A stretch of DNA of 46,184 bases, taken from positions 1 to 46,184 of the forward strand of contig NZ_KB235950.1 of NCBI RefSeq assembly GCF_000332335.1. Reading direction: 5' to 3'. The position numbers and the translations under genes are program-made. Source of the DNA: Kamptonema formosum PCC 10802. Its GTDB lineage: Bacteria; Cyanobacteriota; Cyanobacteriia; Cyanobacteriales; Oscillatoriaceae. The notes under the pieces are model-generated. The model did not search any database and was not told the DNA's origin. It saw only the letters and a list, made by a program, of their open reading frames with translations. Shown here in pieces: positions 39,435 to 46,184 of the stretch (its first letter is position 1; each line of letters starts with the position of its first letter).

Positions 39435-42092
39435 ATGCAGAACACCGCAAGCCAATTGAGTCGGGGAGAGATCGCTCAATCTATGCAGGCGAACCGAGCG
39501 CTGGAGGCGCTTGCGATCTGGGCGCTGCGCCAGATTGAGCAATGGCCCTGCCGGTGGGCCAGTATTGTCCAGTTCGACCATGAAGCAGGCGTCGCTCTTG
39601 TACTCGCCACGAACATCACGAGCCCTTCTGCGCCGGCACCGCAAGAGCAGCCGCCGGTGGCGACGGGAGCCCGCCTGCCTCTGGAAATGTTTGCCAGTAT
39701 ACCACAGCTGCGGCTTCGGAAAATTTACCTAGTGGAAGACATCCTGCCCCTTTCTGCGCCCTCAAAGGCGACAGCTGCGCTCGCTGCAGGAGGGGTGCGC
39801 TCTTGCCTCCATGTCCCGCTGCTCGGACAGGCGGAGGACGGGCTTTTCAGCGGGTCGCCCCTGCTGGGCTGCCTGGAACTGACCGCCGAAACTCCGGGCG
39901 CATTCACTGCCGAACACATTAAACTGGCTTGCCAGGTGGCCGACATCTTGGGAGCTGCTATGCAGCAAACGATGGTTTGCGCTAGCGCACCCGCTCCGCA
40001 GGATCTGCAGGTGCAGCGCCTCGTCGGCGATCTGGAACACTGGCTGGCTGATGGCACCGGCTTTGAGTGGGAATTCATCTCGTCTGTGGCGGGGAAGGGC
40101 GAGCAGCAGGAGAAAATCAGCGCCAGCCCGCGCTCGGGGGCCGTTGCTGGCCAGCCTGCCCTTTCGGTGGGGGGTGCGCCTGAACAGCAGCACCGGCTCG
40201 GCGGTGCCGGCCTCCGGGCAGTGCGCCACTGTGCTAATCTCCAAGAAATTCTCAGCACCAGCGCAGATCTTGTGCGGCAACTGTTGCAAGCAGAGCGGGC
40301 GATAGTCTATCGCTACGGTGGGGATATGCAAGGCTCAGTGGTTGCGGAATCTGTGGGGCCTGGCTGGCCGTCCATGCTGGGATTGGTGCTTCGTCTCAGG
40401 GCACCGGCGGCTCCTTTGGGGGTGCCCTGGGGAGTCCAGAACCCATACCTGCGGCAGTATCAGCTCGGGGGCATTCAGGCGGTGGGGGATATCCACTCAG
40501 CCGGTCTGGACTCCTGTCACATCCAGCTGCTGGAGTTGTTTGATATTAAGTCGATGCTGGTCGCGCCGATCTTGATCAAAAGTGAGCAGTGCCTTTTGCC
40601 TTTCGCCCAGTCAGAAGTTCCTCTTCCGCCAGATGTCCAAGAGCCGGACACGCAGTTGTGGGGGCTGCTGATGGTGCACCAGTGCGCCAGCACACGGCAG
40701 TGGCAGCAGTTTGACATTGATTTGCTAGGCTCACTGGTGACGCAGGTGAAGGTGGCTGTGGAGCAATCTAGACTGTTGGAGATAGAGCTAGCCGGCAACA
40801 CCTTATTGGCGCGTCACGTGGAGGAGCGCACAGCTGAGCTGCAGCAGGCGCAGGAGGCTTTGGCAGCGATCGAACGCATCACTGACAAACTCCGCGACAG
40901 TTTGGATGAACGGGTGATTTTGCAAGCGGCGGTGCGGGAATTAGCTCTGGCGCTCCGAGTCGATCGCTGCAGCGCCTCTACCTACAGCGCTGACGGAACT
41001 ACCCGCACAAGCTGCTGCGAGTATCCCCCCTCGGAGCTGGCTTCACAAGCGGTTCCGCCGGTGATGGCTTCTTCTCCTGAAGTCTGCCACCAGCTACTGC
41101 TGTGCCAGGATGTTCAGTTTTGCCCGATCGGTGGCAGCAAAAGCTTGGGTGCGGTCGCTATGTTGGTTTGCCCTATTTTCCACTCTCAAGAGGCAATCGG
41201 CGACCTGTGCCTGGTCAAGCCGCCAGAGGGAGCTTTTCGCGAGCAAGAGATCCGGCTGGTGCGGCAGGTGGCTTCTCACTGCGCTATCGCAATCCGTCAG
41301 GCCAGACTGGATCGAGTCGCGCACACCCACAAGGCGGAACTGGACAAACTCGCTCGCCTCCAAGAAGATTTTTTGAGTACAGTTCCCCACGAATTGCGGA
41401 CGCCGCTCGCGAATATGAAAATGGCGATCCAAATGCTGGCTATCGCTCTCAATCAGGACAGGGAGTTTTTTGCCGACCTAGCTAAGCCGGAGGCGCAGCG
41501 CAGCAAAGTGGCTCGCTATTTCCAGATTGTCCGCAACGAGTGCGAGCGAGAGATCCGTTTGATCGAAGACCTGCTGGAGTTGCAGCAGCTCGATGCCGGC
41601 TCTCACCCTTGGGCACCGGCGATTATCGACCCGCACCGGGTCATACCCGAAATCGTGCGGAGTTTTCAAGGTCAAGCCCAAAGACAGCAACAAGCTCTGG
41701 CGCTCGACATGCCTGCCGACTTGCTCCCTGTAGTCGGCGACCCTTTGCTTGTGGGGCGCATCCTCCGAGAATTGCTCACCAATGCCTGCAAGTATACGCC
41801 GGCTGGCGAACAAATTACCGTGAGCGTCAGCATTACCGGCGGTTGCCTGCATCTGAGCGTGACGAATTCCGGAGCTGACATTCCGGAACAAGAGCTCTCG
41901 CAAATTTTCCGGAAGTTTTACCGCATTCCCAAAGCCGACCAGTGGCAGCAGGGCGGGACTGGACTGGGACTGGCTGTGGTGCAGAAACTGACAGAGCGCT
42001 TGGGAGGCTCGATACAGGTGAGCAGTGAAGCCGGTTTAACCTGCTTTAGGGTTGAGCTGCCGGTGAGTGGCCTAAACAAAGGGGGTGCGTGA
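39435..42092 (+). CDS. GAF-domain sensor histidine kinase, candidate cyanobacteriochrome
   Basis: The product (885 aa) appears cytoplasmic. Order: GAF1 (about 27-182), GAF2 (about 260-450), a short coiled coil (HVEERTAELQQAQEAL), GAF3 (about 485-625), HisKA with His652 in VPHELRTPLANM, and HATPase (LTNACKYTP, GTGLGLAV). GAF2 is of the phytochrome/cyanobacteriochrome type: AERAIVYRY, AESVGPGWPSMLG, DIHSAGLDSCHIQLLELFDI, LWGLLMVHQC. It has the Cys361-His362 pair at the canonical bilin-attachment position, but no DXCF motif, so a one-cysteine photosensor is possible if it binds chromophore. The ATG at 39435 has GAGGAG 6 nt upstream and is preferred over the GTG at 39381. Confidence 0.9.
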   Translation: MQNTASQLSRGEIAQSMQANRALEALAIWALRQIEQWPCRWASIVQFDHEAGVALVLATNITSPSAPAPQEQPPVATGARLPLEMFASIPQLRLRKIYLVEDILPLSAPSKATAALAAGGVRSCLHVPLLGQAEDGLFSGSPLLGCLELTAETPGAFTAEHIKLACQVADILGAAMQQTMVCASAPAPQDLQVQRLVGDLEHWLADGTGFEWEFISSVAGKGEQQEKISASPRSGAVAGQPALSVGGAPEQQHRLGGAGLRAVRHCANLQEILSTSADLVRQLLQAERAIVYRYGGDMQGSVVAESVGPGWPSMLGLVLRLRAPAAPLGVPWGVQNPYLRQYQLGGIQAVGDIHSAGLDSCHIQLLELFDIKSMLVAPILIKSEQCLLPFAQSEVPLPPDVQEPDTQLWGLLMVHQCASTRQWQQFDIDLLGSLVTQVKVAVEQSRLLEIELAGNTLLARHVEERTAELQQAQEALAAIERITDKLRDSLDERVILQAAVRELALALRVDRCSASTYSADGTTRTSCCEYPPSELASQAVPPVMASSPEVCHQLLLCQDVQFCPIGGSKSLGAVAMLVCPIFHSQEAIGDLCLVKPPEGAFREQEIRLVRQVASHCAIAIRQARLDRVAHTHKAELDKLARLQEDFLSTVPHELRTPLANMKMAIQMLAIALNQDREFFADLAKPEAQRSKVARYFQIVRNECEREIRLIEDLLELQQLDAGSHPWAPAIIDPHRVIPEIVRSFQGQAQRQQQALALDMPADLLPVVGDPLLVGRILRELLTNACKYTPAGEQITVSVSITGGCLHLSVTNSGADIPEQELSQIFRKFYRIPKADQWQQGGTGLGLAVVQKLTERLGGSIQVSSEAGLTCFRVELPVSGLNKGGA

Positions 42093-42256
42093 CGGGAGCT
42101 TCTGCGCCGCCGGTGCCTTGCTAAGATCCTTCTAGTACAAGGTGAGACAATTACACCCAGGGGCCGCCAACTGTGGCTGGAAATCTTTCCCTTTCCTCCT
42201 ATTGCCCCCCAGCCTCCCGCTCCCCTGCTATTTTTTCAGTCAGGAGGTTAGCAGCT

Positions 42257-43327
42257 ATGTGCCGAAACGGGCGGGCACCCTACGGGAATGCTAGAAACCT
42301 ACCGCACGAGTCCTGCAGATACAGTGAATTCCGCCTACCGCCGGCACTCAAGTCTGAGACGTCTGGCCTGAGTGTGGCCCTCCCACAGCGTACAGCCAGC
42401 GCCGGCTTCCGGGTGGGAGCGGCGCTCAGTTTAGCAGCGGTGCTGGGATTGGGGACCGGAGTCTGGTTGCTAGAAAGCTCCGCCGCCCCCCAGATTGCCC
42501 GAGCGTATACCGCGCGCGCTGACATTTCTCTGGCCAGTGAACTGGGTGAGAGCTACGAAACCCTGCTTCGCAGAGCTGAAACAGTGGCTCGGGCAGCGGT
42601 TCAGCGGAGCTTTGACAGAGATATTTTGGTCAGCGAAGTTTCGATTGTTGTTCTCGCTGAAAATAAAGGGGCAATTGCACCGATTCTGTCCCTAGAAGTG
42701 AGTCGCAATCAGTGGCGAACCAGGCCAGCTGCCAAGCGATGGGCCAGATACTATCCTAGCTCTAAGACTCTGCTGGGGTTTGGCACACCTCAACCTGCAC
42801 CCGGGCAACCGGGCGCAGCACCGGCAGGCCAACCGGGCGCAGCACCAACAGGCCAACCGGGGAGAGCTCCAGCAGGCCAACCGGGCGCAGCACGGGGACG
42901 GCAGCCCGGCAGATCGCCAGCACGACAGCCCGGCACAGCACCAACAGGGGAACCGACTGCCGCACCGACTGGGCCGGCTGCACCAGCAGGGCAACCGACT
43001 GCCGCACCGGCTGGGCCGAGCGCACCCGCTACTGGGCCGAGCGCGCCCCCGACCGGGCCGAGCGCACCCGCAACCGGGCCAAGCGCACCCGCGACCGGGC
43101 CAAGCGCACCCGCGACCGGGCCAAGCGCACCCGCGACCGGGCCGAGCGCGCCCCCGACTGGGCCGAGCGCACCCGCCACTGGGGCTGGCAGTGTGCAGAG
43201 CGGGGAGCCGACTGTCGTGCCGGCTGGGCGTTTCAATCCCGTGGCCGGGATTCCGCTGGGAAAAAATATTCTTCTCCTGCCGCCTGCTGAAATCATTATC
43301 CCATTCATTTCGGCTTCTTTGCATTAG
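42257..43327 (+). CDS. Membrane-anchored protein with Pro/Ala-rich repeat C-terminus
   Basis: The product (356 aa) is hypothetical. It has a Cys/Arg-rich N-terminus, one hydrophobic segment (about 50-72), then a conserved-looking ~100-residue domain (from IARAYTARADISLA through YETLLRRAETVARAAVQRSFDRDILV-type sequence to LEVSRNQWR and ARYYPSS), which I associate with an uncharacterised cyanobacterial family. The second half is low complexity: PGQPGAAPAG-type hexads, then eight PSAPATG/PSAPPTG heptads (residues 254-309). The last ~30 residues lie in an interspersed repeat also found at 19310. The ATG at 42257 has AGGAGG 9 nt upstream; an upstream GTG at 42173 has no site. It may be a wall- or envelope-spanning protein. 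Confidence 0.75.
   Translation: MCRNGRAPYGNARNLPHESCRYSEFRLPPALKSETSGLSVALPQRTASAGFRVGAALSLAAVLGLGTGVWLLESSAAPQIARAYTARADISLASELGESYETLLRRAETVARAAVQRSFDRDILVSEVSIVVLAENKGAIAPILSLEVSRNQWRTRPAAKRWARYYPSSKTLLGFGTPQPAPGQPGAAPAGQPGAAPTGQPGRAPAGQPGAARGRQPGRSPARQPGTAPTGEPTAAPTGPAAPAGQPTAAPAGPSAPATGPSAPPTGPSAPATGPSAPATGPSAPATGPSAPATGPSAPPTGPSAPATGAGSVQSGEPTVVPAGRFNPVAGIPLGKNILLLPPAEIIIPFISASLH
43016..43183 (+). repeat. 21 bp in-frame tandem repeat (PSAPATG x8)
   Basis: Eight consecutive 21 bp units encode PSAPATG or PSAPPTG without breaking frame. Differences are mostly silent or Ala/Pro swaps, and four central units are nearly identical, indicating recent unit duplication. Confidence 0.9.
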
Positions 43328-43340
43328 TCGGGATGCTCCC
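43230..43340. repeat. 110 bp interspersed repeat, copy B
   Basis: Partner of 19310-19419. It begins GTTTCAATCCCGTGGCCGGG, includes AAAATATTCTTCTCCTGCCG, and ends TCGGGATGCTCCC. It forms the 3' end of the preceding CDS (encoding NILLLPPAEIII) and its stop codon. Confidence 0.75.
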
Positions 43341-43782
43341 AAAAGGTTGGCCAGCTTTCCTTCGCCGTATCTTTCCCCCACCAGAGCCAAGTCCACCCCC
43401 AGCTTTTCCGCGTTTAATCTGCTTTTTGCTTTAAGTTAATCTGGCTATTTAAACCTTTCTAACTTAACTTCTTGGGATAAATAATACCTTAGATAGTGCA
43501 AATTAAATGCTTACTATTCCTCTGGCTGGTTGATTAATTGCATTCCGGTCTGGGCGAGATTAGCAATAGCCCATGCCCACACCCAATGGTTAGGGGTTAG
43601 GGGCTGGGTTCCTCGACGGAAGCGCTCGCTCACCCCATGTCCCAGCCCACCGCAGTGCCCAATCCAAAATGGTTGCATCCAAAATCCTTGCATCCAAAAT
43701 CCAAAATTGCCCGCGCTCTATTCAGAAAAGAGGGGATGCCTTATAATAGAAAGATTGTCGAAAATTAACAGTTTTTACTGTC
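43341..43782 (+). promoter_or_regulatory. rpmF upstream region with consensus -10
   Basis: No gene is seen. A perfect -10 hexamer TATAAT lies at 43742-43747, 35 bp before the rpmF ATG, without a good -35. Just upstream, GCATCCAAAAT is repeated two to three times (about 43660-43705), a possible regulator or repeat patch. A degenerate heptamer stretch lies near 43570-43640. Confidence 0.45.
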
Positions 43783-43953
43783 ATGGCCGTCCCAAAGAAG
43801 AAAACATCGAAATCCAAGCGGGATAAGCGCAAAGCCACCTGGAAGCGCAAGGCGACGCTGCAAGCCCAAAGAGCCCTGTCGCTGGGCAAGTCGGTTTTGA
43901 CTGGACGCTCTACCTTTGTCTATCCCTCTGCTGAGGAGGAAGAGGACGAATAG
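43783..43953 (+). CDS. rpmF: 50S ribosomal protein L32
   Basis: The product (56 aa) is a basic large-subunit ribosomal protein. It starts [20 protein letters not shown] and continues [21 protein letters not shown], ending in an acidic tail (PSAEEEEDE) typical of cyanobacterial L32. It lacks the zinc-binding cysteines of some bacterial L32 proteins. It falls below common ORF length cut-offs. It stands alone between two repeat-rich regions, with a consensus -10 35 bp upstream. Confidence 0.95.
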   Translation: MAVPKKKTSKSKRDKRKATWKRKATLQAQRALSLGKSVLTGRSTFVYPSAEEEEDE

Positions 43954-44021
43954 CCCACTGGGGATTGGGCATGGGGCATCATCGCATGGGGCATTGCGGA
44001 TTGGGCATGGGTTTCTGTGGG

Positions 44022-46184
44022 GTGTCAGGGAACACCGGCACCCCACCCCTGACACGGGCCCGGAAAACCGGCAGGGGTTGACACTTTCGCCGATGATTTT
44101 GTGTACCAATGGTTCACAAATTTTCCCTGGGACTCTTCTATCTGTAGATGCACCGGATCAATGCCGGCGGCACCGGCACCCCACCCCTGAGACGGGCCCG
44201 GAAGGGAGGCAGGGGTTGACACTTTCGCCGATGATTTTGTGTACCAATGGTTCACAACTTTTCGCTAGCACTCCTCTCTCTGTAGGGACTAATGCCGGCG
44301 GCACCGGCACCCCACCCCTGAGACGGGCCCGGAAAACCGGCAGGGGTTGACACTTTCGCCGATGATTTTGTGTACCAATGGTTCACAAATTTTCCCTGGG
44401 ACTCCTCCATCTGCAGATGCACCAGATCAATGGCGGCGGCACCGGCACCCCACCCCTGAGACGGGCCCAGAAGGGAGGCAGGGGGTTAACACTTTCGCCG
44501 ATGATTTTGTGTACCAATGGTTCACAAATTTTCCCTGGGACTCCTCTATCTGTAGATGCACCGGATCAATGGCGGCGGCACCGGCACCCCACCCCTGAGA
44601 CGGGCCCGGAAGAGAGGCAGGGGTTGACACTTTCGCCGATGATTTTGTGTACCAATGGTTCACAAATTTTCCCTGGGACTCCTGTCTGTGCAGAGGCACA
44701 AGACTATAGCAGCAGTCATATTGGTTAGAACAATAGAAGCTTCGGGAGCTCTGGAGCAAGGGAGGCCGAAATGTAGCTTTCCTAAATGCTTACTGCTATA
44801 TAGACGTAGGGCAGGCGTCCCGCCCCCCTGAAGGTCTAATGTTCTAACCTAAGTGCATACTGCTATAATGCCGGCGGCACCGGCACCCCACCCCTGAGAC
44901 GGGCCCAGAAGGGAGGCAGGGGGTTGACACTTTCGCAGATATTTTGTGTACCAATGGTTCACAAATTTTCGCTAGCACTCCTCTCTCTGTAGAGGCACCG
45001 GGGGAATGTCAGGGAACACCGGCACCCCACCCCTGAGACGGGCCCAGAAGAGAGGCAGGGGGTTGACACTTTCGCAGATGTTTTGTGTACCAATGGTTCA
45101 CAACACTTCGCTAGCACTCCTCTCCCTGCAGAGGCACCGGACTAATGCCGGCTGCACCGGCAGCCCACACCTGAGACGGGCCCGGGAGCCCGGCCCGCAG
45201 GGGGTTGACATTTCCCCGAGAATTTTGTGTACCAATGGTTCACAACTCTTCCCTGGGACTCCTCTCCCTGTAGAGGCACCGGACTAATGCCGGCGGCACC
45301 GGCACCCCACCCCTGAGACGGGCCCGGAAAACCGGCAGGGGTTGACACTTTCGCCGATGATTTTGTGTACCAATGGTTCACAAATTTTCCCTGGGACTCC
45401 TCCATCTGTAGATGCACCGGATCAATGGCGGCGGCACCGGCACCCCACCCCTGAGACGGGCCCAGAAGGGAGGCAGGGGGTTGACACTTTCGCCGATGAT
45501 TTTGTGTACCAATGGTTCACAAATTTTCCCTGGGACTCCTCTATCTGTAGATGCACCGGATCAATGGCGGCGGCACCGGCACCCCACCCCTGAGACGGGC
45601 CCGGAAAAACGGCAGGGGTTGACACTTTCGCCGATGATTTTGTGTACCAATGGTTCACAACTTTTCGCTAGCACTCCTCTCTCTGTAGGGACTAATGCCG
45701 GCGGCACCGGCACCCCACACCTGAGACGGGCCCGGAAAAACGGCAGGGGTTGACACTTTCGCCGATGATTTTGTGTACCAATGGTTCACAACTTTTCGCT
45801 AGCACTCCTCTCTCTGTAGGGACTAATGCCGGCGGCACCGACACCCCACACCTGAGACGGGCCCGGAAAAACGGCAGGGGGGTTGACACTTTCGCAGATA
45901 TTTTGTGTACCAATGGTTCACAAATTTTCGCTAGCACTCCTCTCTCTGTAGGGACTAATGCCGGCGGCACCGGCACCCCACACCTGAGACGGGCCCGGAA
46001 AAACGGCAGGGGTTGACACTTTCGCCGATGATTTTGTGTACCAATGGTTCACAACTTTTCGCTAGCACTCCTCTCTGTGTAGGGACTAATGCCGGCGGCA
46101 CCGACACCCCACACCTGAGACGGGCCCGGAAAAACGGCAGGGGGGTTGACACTTTCGCCGATGATTTTGTGTACCAATGGTTCA
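44022..46184. repeat. Tandem array of 15 units of 131-142 bp
   Basis: The 19-mer TGTGTACCAATGGTTCACA, or its first part, recurs with starts at 44101, 44239, 44370, 44509, 44647, 44946, 45085, 45227, 45365, 45504, 45642, 45773, 45905, 46036 and 46169 (counted from GTGTACC). Each unit reads GGCGGCACCGGCACCCCACC, CTGAGACGGGCCCGGAA, GGCAGGGGTTGACACTTTCG, the dyad core, then CCTGGGACTCC or CGCTAGCACTCC. Units of about 138 bp carry GATGCACCGGATCAATG; those of about 131 bp carry GGGACTAATG. Open frames cross it on both strands but only as a by-product of the repeats. The array continues past the window edge and contains MITE copy 12. No protein or RNA gene is recognised. Confidence 0.95.
44705..44867. 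mobile_element. MITE-like element, copy 12, inserted in the tandem array
   Basis: A full-length 163 bp copy, from TATAGCAGCAGTCATATTGG to GTGCATACTGCTATA. Uninterrupted units read GACTAATGCCGG here. The filled site reads GAC-TA-[TAGCAG...CTGCTA]-TA-ATGCCGG, indicating insertion at TA with TA on both sides. Confidence 0.9.

Noticed and set aside
43230-43260. Single CRISPR-like repeat (GTTTCAATCCCG...CGGGAT)
   Set aside because: It resembles the start of some cyanobacterial CRISPR repeats, but it is part of a longer 110 bp dispersed repeat with no spacer array.
42780-43439. Alternative-frame and antisense ORFs across the Pro-rich repeat
   Set aside because: They arise because the 21 bp repeat lacks stops in several frames. 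Only the 42257 frame has a ribosome site, a membrane segment and a non-repetitive domain.
44022-46184. CRISPR array
   Set aside because: Units are 131-142 bp and nearly identical throughout, with no short repeat plus unique spacer pattern and no cas genes nearby.
44022-46184. Protein-coding genes inside the array on either strand
   Set aside because: The frames restate the DNA repeat, have no start signals, and occur on both strands alike because stop codons are rare in the unit.
1-46184. tRNA or rRNA genes
   Set aside because: No TTCRANTC-type T-loops in cloverleaf context and no rRNA landmark sequences were seen by eye.

Overview
The window reads as a chromosomal segment of a cyanobacterium, probably filamentous. 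The markers are ftsQ-ftsZ without ftsA, a DesB-type omega-3 acyl-lipid desaturase, an RRM-glycine-rich RNA-binding protein of the cyanobacterial Rbp type, DUF3352 and DUF1816 proteins, a phytochrome/cyanobacteriochrome-like GAF kinase, a chloroplast-like group II intron, and abundant interspersed repeats and heptamer tandem repeats. The DNA is fairly GC-rich, and TGCCGG-type words recur throughout. I cannot name the species.

Layout. 1-5.1 kb: a stand-alone FAD/NAD(P) oxidoreductase resembling the N-terminal half of cyanobacterial SelD fusions, a cluster of MITE-like repeats, then rbp and desB on the minus strand. 5.1-14.3 kb: a cell-envelope and division block (ftsQ, ftsZ, thiD, mrdA) facing a minus-strand DUF3352 membrane-anchored protein. 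14.3-19.6 kb: a gene-poor stretch with a GGGGCAT tandem repeat, an RTX-protein remnant and a complete group II intron encoding an RT-maturase-HNH protein. 19.7-22.2 kb: a six-domain response regulator (receiver, OmpR DNA-binding, HPt, receiver, receiver, GGDEF).

22.7-28.4 kb: an apparent molybdenum hydroxylase operon. It has a 2Fe-2S subunit, a FAD subunit with an extra four-cysteine insert as in E. coli PaoB, and a molybdopterin subunit, followed by XdhC-type and MocA-type maturation genes. The first three overlap, and the last two would insert and finish the cofactor. 29.2-35.7 kb: a 1872-residue histidine kinase with about nine PAS domains and one GAF, followed by a CheY-like receiver. 37.6-43.3 kb: a DUF1816 gene, a possible small gene, a three-GAF histidine kinase whose second GAF has a phytochrome-type Cys-His pair, and a membrane-anchored protein with a repetitive Pro/Ala-rich C-terminal half. 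43.8 kb: rpmF (L32). 44.0 kb to the end: a tandem array of 15 copies of a 131-142 bp unit that runs off the window.

Two things stand out beyond ordinary genes. First, a family of 12 MITE-like elements with TATAGCAG termini. One sits inside the tandem array, where neighbouring units act as empty-site controls and show insertion at a TA dinucleotide; one overlaps the end of the RTX remnant and supplies its stop codon. Second, the array itself, whose units come in two length classes and each carry a dyad-symmetric core. Gene functions below rest on sequence motifs recognised by eye; no database search was possible.
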